A stretch of 64,000 bases of DNA, taken from NCBI RefSeq assembly GCF_900188165.1, contig NZ_FZOS01000017.1:1-64000 (forward strand), written 5' to 3'. The translations under genes were made by a program, and so were the position numbers. Below are positions 8,861 to 18,300 of this stretch, in pieces. The stretch is from Edaphosphingomonas laterariae (GTDB lineage Bacteria > Pseudomonadota > Alphaproteobacteria > Sphingomonadales > Sphingomonadaceae). Positions within the stretch are counted from its first letter, which is position 1. Every line of letters begins with the position of its first letter. The notes beneath the pieces were generated by a model, which saw only the letters and a program-made list of their open reading frames with translations, made no database searches and had not been told where the DNA came from.

Positions 8861-9307
8861 TTACGCGGCTTCGGCGTACATGCCGGCTTCGCGGCCGATC
8901 AGGATGTCGGCCAGCATGCCATAGGCTTCGGCCCAGGCGGCCAGGACCTCGTCGGTCGCCACCTCGGCGCCCAGCACGTCGCGGATCGCCGGCAGCAGCG
9001 CGGCAGCGACGACCGGATAATGCTCCGCCTTCACGCCGGTTTCGACATGGCGGCGCGCCATGCGATCGACGGCGCCGGTCAACGCCTCCAGCTTGTCGAC
9101 ATTCTGGGCGAACGCCAGGATTGCGCCGGCCAGCCGCTTGGGCTGCTCGCCCGATTCCTGCGCGGCCTGATCGAACATCGCCTTGATCGCGGGGTCGACG
9201 AACAGCCGCTCATACATCCGCGTGGTGATCTCCACCCCGTGCTGCTGCAGCGCGGGTGCAGTGGACTTCACGATCGCAACGGTGACGGGGCTCAGCTTGC
9301 TCGCCAT
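8861..9307 (-). CDS. single-domain globin (flavohaemoglobin globin-domain type)
   Basis: A 148-residue globin like the N-terminal domain of Hmp or Vitreoscilla haemoglobin, with no FAD/NAD reductase domain. A B-helix ITTRMYERLF supplies a B10-type tyrosine, and the proximal histidine is in ARRHVETGVKAEHYPVV. Such proteins bind O2 and NO; here the role is probably NO dioxygenation or scavenging with a separate reductase. The start at 9307 (MASKLSP) leaves a 97-bp gap to divergent nsrR. That gap holds two copies of a dyad I assign to NsrR, so the gene is probably derepressed by nitric oxide. Confidence 0.9.
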   Translation of the reverse strand: MASKLSPVTVAIVKSTAPALQQHGVEITTRMYERLFVDPAIKAMFDQAAQESGEQPKRLAGAILAFAQNVDKLEALTGAVDRMARRHVETGVKAEHYPVVAAALLPAIRDVLGAEVATDEVLAAWAEAYGMLADILIGREAGMYAEAA

Positions 9308-9339
9308 GGAAATCTCCCTACTTCGGAAGCGGATAAAAC

Positions 9340-9356
9340 ATGCTTCTGATCTGCAT
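9340..9356. promoter_or_regulatory. candidate NsrR operator, copy 1 (ATGC-N9-GCAT)
   Basis: The dyad ATGC-N9-GCAT is flanked by AAAAC and CTATT. It is 33 bp before the globin start. The left arm AAACATGC is identical to that of the copy before the truncated haemoglobin (43527). The layout resembles the known proteobacterial NsrR site, whose arms are of the AAGATGC type. Confidence 0.65.
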
Positions 9357-9376
9357 CTATTCACAGCGCTGGAAAG

Positions 9377-9393
9377 ATGCAAGCAAAAAGCAT
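9377..9393. promoter_or_regulatory. candidate NsrR operator, copy 2 (ATGC-N9-GCAT)
   Basis: A second ATGC-N9-GCAT dyad, preceded by AAAG (giving the NsrR-like arm AAGATGC). It lies 12 bp before the nsrR GTG and 37 bp centre-to-centre from copy 1. The position suits autorepression of nsrR. Confidence 0.65.
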
Positions 9394-9404
9394 ATTATGC
9401 CGCC

Positions 9405-9833
9405 GTGAAACTCACCCGCCACACCGATTACGCGCTGCGCATGCTGCTCTACCTCGCCGCACGGCCCGACCGGCTCTGCTCGATCGGCGAGATCGCGGGC
9501 GCCTATCGCATCTCGCAAAACCATCTGATGAAGGTCGCCAACGAACTCGGCCGCGCCGGCCACATCGTCACCGTGCGCGGCCGCAATGGCGGCCTGCGGT
9601 TGGCGCGGCCCGCTGGCGAGATCAATATCGGGGCGGTCGTGCGCGACACCGAGGAAGGCTTCAACCTCGTCGATTGCACCGATTGCCTGATCGCCACCGC
9701 CTGCGGCCTGCCCGGCGCGCTCAACCAGGCGACGCGCGCCTTCATCGGCGTGCTCGACGGCTATTCGCTCGCCGATATCAGCGGCCAGCGCGCGGCAATG
9801 GCGGCCTTGATCGAGAACGCGTCACATCATTGA
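9405..9833 (+). CDS. nsrR: NsrR, Rrf2-family nitric-oxide-sensing repressor
   Basis: A 142-residue Rrf2 protein starting at GTG 9405 (VKLTRHTDYALRMLLYLA). A winged helix covers about 1-75 (SQNHLMKVANELGRAGHIVT), and three cysteines stand at about 84-93 in DCTDCLIATACGL, the [2Fe-2S]/[4Fe-4S] ligand region; the end GYSLADI is typical of NsrR. NsrR represses NO-detoxification genes until its cluster is nitrosylated. It diverges from a globin gene and shares two dyads with it. The first cysteine spacing (C-x2-C) is shorter than in E. coli NsrR (C-x4-C). Longer frames upstream run into the operator region and are rejected. Confidence 0.9.
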   Translation: MKLTRHTDYALRMLLYLAARPDRLCSIGEIAGAYRISQNHLMKVANELGRAGHIVTVRGRNGGLRLARPAGEINIGAVVRDTEEGFNLVDCTDCLIATACGLPGALNQATRAFIGVLDGYSLADISGQRAAMAALIENASHH

Positions 9834-10210
9834 ACCGGTCGCACGCCCCGGCGTGCGCGCAGCTTGCCCTGATAGGCCGTCACCAACCGCGCCCGATGCG
9901 CCGCATCCATCGCCGCGAAGCGCGCGTCCGCGTCCTGCCGCGCGGTCTCCTCGTCCACCGTGCCGGCCTGCGCCAGCAGCAACGGCATCGCCGCCGCGCG
10001 AAACGCCATGGTTTCCGCCTCGCAAATCCGTTCGGCCCCTTCGGCAAAGCGATCGACCGGCACGCGTTCGCGCAACGCCGCATCCGATTCGGCGGCCAGG
10101 CAGCCGACATAAGCGGTCTGCGCCGCGTCCATGCCCGCCGGCATCGCCGCCGGCCCAGCCAGCAGCAATGCTAGCGCGAACATCGCCTTGCCCGATCGTC
10201 CGATTGCCAA
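9827..10210 (-). CDS. secreted hypothetical protein
   Basis: A 127-residue protein with a signal peptide (hydrophobic FALALLLAGPAAMPAG near residues 10-25) and an alanine-rich helical mature part with two cysteines (VGCLAAESD, RICEAE) that could form a disulfide. I do not recognise a family. It converges on nsrR and overlaps its end by 7 bp. A second frame on the same strand (9822-10223) is GR-rich and lacks a signal peptide, so it is a shadow. Likely periplasmic; function unknown. Confidence 0.6.
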   Translation of the reverse strand: MAIGRSGKAMFALALLLAGPAAMPAGMDAAQTAYVGCLAAESDAALRERVPVDRFAEGAERICEAETMAFRAAAMPLLLAQAGTVDEETARQDADARFAAMDAAHRARLVTAYQGKLRARRGVRPVQ

Positions 10211-10296
10211 TCCGCCATGCCACGTTACCCCCGGCGTAACCCTAACCCGATCATAACGCCTGTGAAAAGACCGGGCGTCCAGCCAGGCGCCACCCG

Positions 10297-11769
10297 TCAG
10301 CCCGCCGGCCGGACCATGGGATCGGACGGCAGGGTAGCGACGAGGCCAAGCAGATCGCCGGTCCGCGCCACCAGCGCATAGCGGCTGACATCCATGTCGA
10401 CACGCGCCTGCAGCAACTGCCCGGACGCTTCAAACGCCTCGTTCAACGCGTCGAGCAGGTCGTCCAGCGTGCGGCGGCCAATGCCATATTGCTCGACATA
10501 GACAGCATAAGTCTGCTGGCTGGTTTCGGCGGCAAGGCGCGACGCATCGAATTCGCGCGCACGGGTGGTGACGTCGGCCATCGCCGCGCGGACTCCGCTT
10601 TCCAGTTCGCGCCGCTCCAGATCCTGTTCCAGCTCGGCCTGGCGCAGCCGCGACTGGGCGGCGCCCGCCTCCGCCGATGTCCGCCCCCCGGCGAACAGCC
10701 GATACCGGAACACCAGCTGCGCGCCCGCATCATATAAGCGATCGTCACGGTCGAGCACGTCATAGCGGCGCGCATTGGCGGCCAGCGATATGGTCGGCCA
10801 GAAGCCCGCCTCGGCCGCATCGGCATCCTTGCGCGCGGCGGCGACCGCCGCCTGCTGGGCGTGGAACGCCGGGTTGATCGCCAGCGCGCGATTGACCACC
10901 ATATCTGCGTCGCCCACCAGTTCGGGCGTCACCGTCGGCCAGACGAGCGCGCCCGGCGCGATACCGAACACCAATCGATATTCCGCCTCCGCCCGGGCAA
11001 GCGCGCCTTCGGCCAAAAAAGCCCGCGATCGCGCGCTGTTCGTCCGCGCCTCCGCACGCAGGCGATCGCCCTCGGATGCCGCCCCGCCTTCCACCCGCAC
11101 CCGCACGCGTTCGAGCAGGATCGCATGCGCGGCGACATTGGCGTCGGCCAGCTTCACCGCCTCGCGCAGGCGCAGCACATCCCAATAAGCGCCGATGGCC
11201 CGCACCGCGACATTGGTGGCGGTCGTCTCCGCCTCGGCGCGGCTGGCATCCATGCGATGGCGCGCCGCCGCGATCCGCGCGAAACTGGCGCCCGCGTCGA
11301 ACAGCAATTGCTCGGCGGCGAGATAGGCGTCGGGGCGATAGAGCGATTGGCTACGGATCTTCTGCTGGCTCCCGCCAATCGGTGTACGGTTGGTCCAGTT
11401 ACCGAGCAGGTCCACCCCGGCGTCGAGCTTGGGATACAGGTCCGCCGCCGCCGCGCGCACCGCAAAGCCCGATTGCTTGCCGCGCTCGACGCCCGCCTGC
11501 GCCTCGGGATGCGATCGCACGGCATCGGCCACCTTCACCATCAGCGGATCCGCCGCCAGCTTGGCCGTCGCCGTCTCGCCCTCGATCGCGACAGGCGTCG
11601 ACGCGGTGGCAAAGGCCGCCACCTCGAACGGCGCGGTCAGCAGGTCGACCTCGCGGGCGAAGGCTTCGATATCGCGCGCATCGGCCGGCGGCTGGGCGAT
11701 CGCCGCCGCGCCGCCCACGCTTATGATCGGAAACCACGCTGCCGCCAGCAGCGCCCTGCCCCGTCTCAT
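10297..11769 (-). CDS. TolC-family outer-membrane channel of a type I secretion system
   Basis: A 490-residue protein with an N-terminal signal peptide (ALLAAAWFPIISVGGAAAIA) and two TolC/OEP repeats: HPEAQAGVERGKQSGFAVRAAAADLYP at the first helix-strand boundary, and INPAFHAQQAAVAAARKDA for the second. TolC proteins form trimeric outer-membrane ducts. Its start overlaps the end of the HlyD gene (ATGA), and the ABC exporter precedes that, so the three genes form one translationally coupled unit downstream of the large RTX protein. This placement matches LapE/BapA-type export sets. Confidence 0.92.
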   Translation of the reverse strand: MRRGRALLAAAWFPIISVGGAAAIAQPPADARDIEAFAREVDLLTAPFEVAAFATASTPVAIEGETATAKLAADPLMVKVADAVRSHPEAQAGVERGKQSGFAVRAAAADLYPKLDAGVDLLGNWTNRTPIGGSQQKIRSQSLYRPDAYLAAEQLLFDAGASFARIAAARHRMDASRAEAETTATNVAVRAIGAYWDVLRLREAVKLADANVAAHAILLERVRVRVEGGAASEGDRLRAEARTNSARSRAFLAEGALARAEAEYRLVFGIAPGALVWPTVTPELVGDADMVVNRALAINPAFHAQQAAVAAARKDADAAEAGFWPTISLAANARRYDVLDRDDRLYDAGAQLVFRYRLFAGGRTSAEAGAAQSRLRQAELEQDLERRELESGVRAAMADVTTRAREFDASRLAAETSQQTYAVYVEQYGIGRRTLDDLLDALNEAFEASGQLLQARVDMDVSRYALVARTGDLLGLVATLPSDPMVRPAG

Positions 11770-13055
11770 TCGCGGAACGCCTTGGATTTCACGCGGATCA
11801 CCGGTTCGATCAGATAGCTCAGCACCGATCGCTTGCCGTTCAATATGTCGACCTCGGCCACCATGCCGGGGATCACCGGCAGCGCCTTGCCGTCCGCGTC
11901 CCTCAGCGCGCCGCGCGTGCGCACCTGTACGCGGTAGCGCAGCTCGCCGGTCTTGGGCATTTCGATGGCGTCGGCGCCGATATTCACCAGCTGCGCGTCC
12001 AGGCTACCATAACGCGTGAAATTATAAGCCGTCAGCCGCACCCGCGCCGCCTGCCCCGGCCGCAGGAAGGCAATATCCTCCGGGCGGATCAACGCTTCGA
12101 CCAGCAGCGTATCATCAAGCGGGACGACCTGGATCAGCGCGTCCCCGGGCTTGGCGACCCCGCCCAACGTGGTCAGCAGCACGCGATTGACGATGCCGCG
12201 CACCGGCGACCGGATCATCGTCCGTTTCACCCGGTCCTGTGCGGCGGGCAGTTCGCTCGCCAGTTCGCCCAGCTCGGCGGTGGCGGCGTTGAGTTCCGCC
12301 AGCGCCTCGGTCCGGTCGCTCGCCGTCTTGGCCGCCGTCTGGCTGCGGATCTCGGCAATCGCCGCCTGCAAGCGCGGAATGGCGAGCCGCGCCTGATTGC
12401 GACGGCCCGATTGGTCGGCGCGCTGGCGCTCCAGTTCGATCAGCGTGGTCTGCGGTTCGTAGCGTTTCTTCACCAGCGGCTCGATCAGTGCGATCTGCCG
12501 GCCAAGCAGCGCCAGCGATTCCTCGGCGGCGGTCAGCTGCGCCTGCGCCTCGCCCAGTTCCTGCGCGCGCTGGCGCAGCTGGCTGTCGAGCACGCCGCGA
12601 TCCGCCTCGCGCTTGGCCAGCCGCTCGCCATAAAGTGCCGCCTCGGTCGCCACCAGTGCCTCGGCATCCGCCGGCAGATCGTCGGGCAGCACCAGTTCGC
12701 CGCCTTCCGCCTCCGCCGTCAGCCGCGCGATGCGCGCGCGCAGTGCCGCCCGCTTCTGCTCGCCCCGGTTGAGGTCCGAGCGCAGCAAGGTCGGGTCGAT
12801 CTCCATCAGGGCCTGCCCGCGCGCGACCACCTGGCCTTCGCGGACGAGGATGCGCTGCAGGATGCCGCCTTCCAGGCTCTGGATCGTCTGCACCTGCACC
12901 GACGGGATGATCTTGCCGTCGCCGCGCGTCACCTTGTCCACCTTGGCCAGCGCCGCCCACAGCAAGGTCACCGCCAGCAACGCCACGATGACGTGGAGCA
13001 GCCGGCGCGATCCGCGATCTTCGCGAATGTCGAAATCATGCACCGCGAACGTCAT
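11766..13055 (-). CDS. HlyD-family type I secretion periplasmic adaptor
   Basis: A 429-residue membrane-fusion protein: short cytoplasmic tail, one membrane helix at about 20-40 (LHVIVALLAVTLLWAALA), the conserved GDGKIIPS just after it, a long coiled coil at about 90-270 rich in E/R/A, then lipoyl and beta-barrel segments (IRPEDIAFLRPGQAARVRLT) and a C-terminal end typical of HlyD/LapC. It links the inner-membrane ABC exporter to the TolC channel. Both gene junctions are 4-bp overlaps, showing tight coupling of exporter subunits. Confidence 0.93.
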   Translation of the reverse strand: MTFAVHDFDIREDRGSRRLLHVIVALLAVTLLWAALAKVDKVTRGDGKIIPSVQVQTIQSLEGGILQRILVREGQVVARGQALMEIDPTLLRSDLNRGEQKRAALRARIARLTAEAEGGELVLPDDLPADAEALVATEAALYGERLAKREADRGVLDSQLRQRAQELGEAQAQLTAAEESLALLGRQIALIEPLVKKRYEPQTTLIELERQRADQSGRRNQARLAIPRLQAAIAEIRSQTAAKTASDRTEALAELNAATAELGELASELPAAQDRVKRTMIRSPVRGIVNRVLLTTLGGVAKPGDALIQVVPLDDTLLVEALIRPEDIAFLRPGQAARVRLTAYNFTRYGSLDAQLVNIGADAIEMPKTGELRYRVQVRTRGALRDADGKALPVIPGMVAEVDILNGKRSVLSYLIEPVIRVKSKAFRE

Positions 13056-15361
13056 TGCCAGCTCGTCATCTCGGGTTCGGTGGCCTTGGCCGCGCGGCGT
13101 TCAAGGATCGCCTTGGGCCCGTCCGCGACGATCCGGCCCCGGTCCATCACGATCACCCGGTCGACCAGCGCAAGCAGGCTGGTGCGATGGGTGATGACGA
13201 TCAGCGTCTTTTCGGCCAGTTCGTCCTTCAGGCGGGCGATCAGCCGCTGCTCGCTCGCCGGGTCCATCATGCTGGTCGGCTCGTCCATCACCAGAATGCC
13301 GGGATCGCCGACCAGCGCGCGCGCGATCGTGATCGCCTGCCGTTGCCCGCCCGACAGTCCCTCGCCGCGCTCGCGCAGCACGACATCATAGCCGCCGGGC
13401 ATTTCGCGGACGAAATCATGCACGCCAGCCGCCTCGGCCGCACGCAGGATTTCCGCATCGTTGGGCCGCGTGGCGCCGATCGCGATATTGCGCCGTACCG
13501 ATCCGCTGAACAGCCAGACGTCCTGCAACACCGGCCCGATATTGCCGCGCAGGTCGAGCGGATCGATCTGGCGCAAGTCGGTCTGGTCCAGCCGGATCGC
13601 GCCCTCGTCGGGCTCGTAAAGGCCGAGCAGCAGCTTGGCGACGGTGGTCTTGCCCGATCCGACCTTGCCGAGGATCGCCACCTTCTCGCCCGGCTTGATC
13701 GCGAAGCTCACCCCGTCGAGCGCGGGCTCGCTTTGGTCGGGGTAGCGGAACCGGACGCCGCTGAACTGGATGTCGCCCTTGATCCGCGGACGGCTGAGAT
13801 AGGTGCGCGTCGCGGCCTTGTCGGTCGGTGCGCGCATCAGCGCGTCGATCGAACGATAAGCGGTCACCGCATGGTTGAACCGCGCCAGGATCTGGGCAAG
13901 CTGGCCGAGCGGCGCCATCGCCCGTCCGCCGAGCAGCACCGCCGCGATCAGCCCGCCCATCGACAGCGCATTGTCGCCGATCAGGAACACGCCGAAGAAC
14001 ACCGTCAGGATCTGCGCCATCTGCTGCGCGGAGCCGGCGATGTTGAAGGCAAGCTGGCCGAACAGTCGGGTCTTCAGGCCGACCGCCGACTGGTGGCGCA
14101 GGCTTTCCTCCCAGCGTTCGCGCATCAGGCTCGCCGCGCCCGTCACCTTGATCGCCTCGATGCCGGACACCGCCTCCACCAGCACGCCCTGCTTGGTCAT
14201 CCCCTCCGCGTGCATCGTCGTCGCCAGCCGCGCCATGAACGGCTGCAAAAGCGCGCCGCTGATCACCACGGCGGGGATCAGCACCAGTGGCACCAGCACC
14301 AGCGGCCCCGCCACCCAATAGATCACGAACAGGAACAGCAGCACGAACGGCAGGTCGACGAGCGCGACCAGCGATGCCGATGTGAAGAAGTCGCGCAGGC
14401 TCTCGAACTCGCGCAGCCGGCTCGCCATCGCGCCGGTCGATCCCTTGCGCGCCTTCATCTGCAGGTTGAGCAACTGGTCGAAGATGCGGCGGCCCATGAT
14501 CAGGTCGGCGCGCTCGCCGGCGCGGTCGATGAAGGCGGCGCGCAGCATGCGGATGACGAAATCGAAGCCCAGCGCCACCACCACGCCGGTGGTCAGCGCG
14601 ATCAGCGATTCGGTCGCGGCATTGGGGATGATCCGGTCGTAGACGACCATGCTGAAGATCGCGGCGAGCAGGCCAAGGATGTTCGATACGAACGCCGCGA
14701 GCACGATCTGGCCGTAAAGCGCCCGGTTCCGCGCGATCGCGCCCCAGAACCAATGGTCGCTCGCACCCGCCTCGTCCCGCTCGACGCCGACATTGCGGCG
14801 CGGCGCCCGCGCGACGAGGATCGCGTGGCCCTGATAGCCGGCGGCAAGTTGCGCGAAGCCGATCTCGACGGGCTGGTCGCCATGGTCGGGATCGATCATC
14901 TCGAAGCCGCCGCGCGTCCGCGCCAGCAGCAAAGCGGCGCGCTGTCCGTCCAGCATCACCACCGCCGGCAGCGGCGCACTGCCCAGCCGTTCCAGCGGCA
15001 CCGCGCAGGCGCGCGCCACCAGCCCAAGATCCTCCGCTTTGGCAAGAAAAGCGGCGATGTCGAGATCGCACCTGTCACCCGACGTGTCCGCCATCACGGC
15101 GGCGCGGCCGGTGCCGATATCGTGATAGCGGCACAGGTGGAGCAGGCAGCTTTCGAGATAGCCGAGCCGCGTGCCCCCGGCCTCCGCCAGCACCGGCTGG
15201 CCCCATGCGCGCGGCGGCGGCGACACCTCCGCCATATCCACGGCCACTTCGTCCACCAGACGGAGATAACGCGCGCCAAGCCGCGTCGCGGCCAGCCGCG
15301 CGCGCACGGCGCCCCCCGCGGCACGCAGCCGCGTCAGCATGGGCATGGTCAGAACAGGCAT
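13052..15361 (-). CDS. type I secretion ABC transporter (LapB-like, with C39-like domain)
   Basis: A 769-residue exporter. Residues about 60-200 form a peptidase-C39-like domain; I do not see the catalytic cysteine motif, so it probably only binds substrate. Next comes a six-helix ABC membrane domain (about 230-510) and an ATPase domain with Walker A GKVGSGKTT, signature LSGGQRQ and Walker B ILVMDEPTS. It powers one-step export of RTX proteins carrying a C-terminal signal. It lies 37 bp after the RTX gene and overlaps the HlyD gene by 4 bp, so the RTX protein is the obvious client. Confidence 0.93.
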   Translation of the reverse strand: MPVLTMPMLTRLRAAGGAVRARLAATRLGARYLRLVDEVAVDMAEVSPPPRAWGQPVLAEAGGTRLGYLESCLLHLCRYHDIGTGRAAVMADTSGDRCDLDIAAFLAKAEDLGLVARACAVPLERLGSAPLPAVVMLDGQRAALLLARTRGGFEMIDPDHGDQPVEIGFAQLAAGYQGHAILVARAPRRNVGVERDEAGASDHWFWGAIARNRALYGQIVLAAFVSNILGLLAAIFSMVVYDRIIPNAATESLIALTTGVVVALGFDFVIRMLRAAFIDRAGERADLIMGRRIFDQLLNLQMKARKGSTGAMASRLREFESLRDFFTSASLVALVDLPFVLLFLFVIYWVAGPLVLVPLVLIPAVVISGALLQPFMARLATTMHAEGMTKQGVLVEAVSGIEAIKVTGAASLMRERWEESLRHQSAVGLKTRLFGQLAFNIAGSAQQMAQILTVFFGVFLIGDNALSMGGLIAAVLLGGRAMAPLGQLAQILARFNHAVTAYRSIDALMRAPTDKAATRTYLSRPRIKGDIQFSGVRFRYPDQSEPALDGVSFAIKPGEKVAILGKVGSGKTTVAKLLLGLYEPDEGAIRLDQTDLRQIDPLDLRGNIGPVLQDVWLFSGSVRRNIAIGATRPNDAEILRAAEAAGVHDFVREMPGGYDVVLRERGEGLSGGQRQAITIARALVGDPGILVMDEPTSMMDPASEQRLIARLKDELAEKTLIVITHRTSLLALVDRVIVMDRGRIVADGPKAILERRAAKATEPEMTSWQ

Positions 15362-15398
15362 GACGGCATCGTTCGGAAGTGCGCCCGGTCCCCGGCCG

Positions 15399-18300
15399 TC
15401 AGGTCAGCGACAGGCCGGCCGGCAGCTGTGCCTGCCAGTCGACCCCGCCGCTGAAGATGAAATCGGCCGCGCCCAACGCGCCGGCATCATTGATGCCGGC
15501 CAGCGTGATGCTGCCGATCACCGCCTGCCCGCCCGCCGTGAAGCTCGACAGATCGATCACGAGATTGCCGCCCGCAACCGCGCTGTTATCCAGAATATCC
15601 TGCAGACCCAGCACCGCGCCCCCGCCATCGCGCAGGTCGGACAGATCGATCCGATCGCCTTCGGCCTGCGTGAAATCCTGGATCCTGGTCGCGAAATTGT
15701 AACCCGGCGCGCCCCGGCCAACCGCCGTGTCGAACAGGAAGGTGTCAGCCCCCGTTCCACCTGCGCTGCTCGGGCCATCTCCGTCGAGCATGACCAGAAC
15801 GTCGTTTCCGGCGCCGCCGCTTTGCGTTCCGCCGATCAGCAGGTCGTCGCCATTGCCGCCCGCCAGCTGATCGCCCCCGCCAATTGCCAGCAGGATGTCG
15901 TTGCCGCCATTGCCGCGCAGCATATTCACCTCGTCACTGCCGACCAGCACGTCGCCGGCACTGCCACCATCGAGATTCTCGATGTTGAACAACGTATCGC
16001 CGGCGGCGTCGCCGCCGCTGCCGAGCCCGGTGCGCAGGTCGACCTGAACCGCACTTGTGCTGCCCGCATAGGATGCCGTGTCGATCCCGCGCGGGCCGCC
16101 CTCTATCCCGCCAGGCCCACCGTCGATCCTGTCTGCACCGCTGCCACCTTCCAGCACATCATTGCCAAAGCTGCCTTCCAGGCGGTCATCGCCACCACGC
16201 CCATAAAGGAACGTGTCGCCAGAGGTGCCGCTGCGCAACACATTGGCGCCATCGGTGCCATAAACGGTTGCCCCGTCCGCGCTAACTTCGACATTCTCGA
16301 TCGAAATCAGCGTGGCGGTGCCGCCGGACAGCTTGGTGGCGGTGCCCGCCGCGAGATCGACAGTCGTGAACTCTCCCGCCCTGAACGTGTCGATACCGTC
16401 ACCGCCATCGATCAGCGCGTTCGTAACGCCAAAATAGATTTCAAGCGTGTCATCCCCCGCCATGCCGTAAAGCCTGTCGTTGCCGCCCTGGCTGGAGAGG
16501 ACGTTGTCACCGGCGTTCCCGATCAGCACGTCGTCCGCATAAATTTCGGTATGAATATTCTCGATGCCGACCAGCGTGTCGCCCTCGGCATCGCCGCCAT
16601 GCGCAGTACCCAGGGTGAGGTCGATCTGAATGCCCCCGGCACCCTGATAGTATGCGGTATCGATACCGGCGCCGCCATCCAGCATGTCGGCGCCACCACC
16701 ACCGGTCAGCCCGTCATCCCCATCGAAACCGAAAATCTGATCATTGCCGCTGCCGCCGTCCAGTCGGTAGCTGCTTCCGTCATTGCCCTCGATCCGGTCG
16801 TTTCCGTCACCGCCCTCTACCGATCCCCCGGAAAAGAATGATGCGACGGGTTCAAGACGGATGAGGTCGTCGAACCTCGTGCCGATGATCCTGTCGACAT
16901 TGGTCAGCAAGTCGCCCTCGGCATCGCCGCCGCTCGCCCGGGCGCCGACGGTCAGCGTGATGCCGGCGGCCGATCGGCTATAATCCACGATGAGATTGAC
17001 TGACGAGTTCCCCTGGATGGTGTCGGCACCCTCACCGCCCCAAACATACACACCGTAAATGGAACTCCAGAGCGGCAATGAGGTCGTGTTGGCGACGATG
17101 ACGATATCATCGCCAGCGCCGGGGTCGATGACCTCGGTTGCCGGACCGGCGATGATCTGATCAGCAAAAGACGTGCCGATGATCGAACCGACGTTCAGGA
17201 TGATATCCCCCTCGGCATAGCCGCCCTGCGCCACGCCCAGACCGAGATCCAGGAAGATGCCCGCATCGGATGCGGAATAGTCGATCAGCGGCCACGCCCC
17301 GGCATAAACCTCGTCCGGGCTGCCCTCATAGACATCGGCACCGGCCGAGGCGACCGCGACGTCGTCGCGCCCCATGTTGAACACCCGGTCCGCGCCAGCA
17401 CTGCCGACAAAGCGTTCGGCCACGCCATTGCTGCCAACGACGTCGCCTGCGCGCGGTGTGTAAAAATAGAGCCGCGTCGTATCGAACGCGCCGGTGGCAT
17501 CCGGCCCAACCGGGCGAATGACAAGATCAATAGTTCCCTCAAAGCCTACAGGCGCGGTGCCCACGACACGCTGGCTGGCCGTGTCGAAACGCAGCCATGA
17601 CGGCGCAGTGGCTCCGTCAAAGGTCAACAACTCCGCGGTCGCGGTGTCATTGTAGAAAACATTCCCGCCCGATACCGGTCCGATCGCAAAGGTCCGGGAG
17701 CCGGACAGATTGACGGCCGAATCGCGGACGCCGTCGTTCACGACCCCGAAATAGGCCCTGGAAGGGGACTGATCGGCGATCTGATCCGAAAATTGCAGAA
17801 GCTCGATACCAGTCAACCTGTCGATGCCGTCATCCCCATCCGCAACATTAAGATCGCGGACAATGATTTCGTCACCGCTTACCTGAATGCTGTAATCTGA
17901 ACGCTTACCCGAATAGATAGCCACGTCTGCAAGGCTACCATGGCCGCCGACGATCACGTCGTCTCCGGCGCCACCGATGAACTGGTCCCGGTTCGCTGCG
18001 TTGGCGCCGGCCAGCTGGTCGTTGATCCAGCCCGTCAGCCTGTCATCGCCCGCGCCACCGTTCAGGACGTCGCGGCCATGCCCCCCCACAAGCACGTCGT
18101 TCCCGCTTCCGCCGTTAAGGACGGTATCCGCGATTTCCGCGACAAGCCGGTCGGCCCCTGCCGTCCCGTCGATGGTCCGCTCGGCCGCTCTGGAGATCGT
18201 GACGCGGATGGTGGCGGTGTCGCTCTGCCCCGAAGCGTCCTGCCCCGAATATTTGAAGTAGTCGGTGAAACTCTGGCCCGCACCGATATCGGACGATCCG

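Noticed and set aside
9822-10223. Alternative minus-strand frame of 133 codons beside nsrR
   Set aside because: GR-rich, no signal peptide; the frame at 9827-10210 has a clean signal peptide and better composition.
13055-15454. Open frame of 799 codons on the plus strand opposite the type I ABC transporter
   Set aside because: It is antisense to a gene with clear ABC motifs; such long shadows are expected in GC-rich DNA, and its sequence is H/R/Q-rich with no domain.
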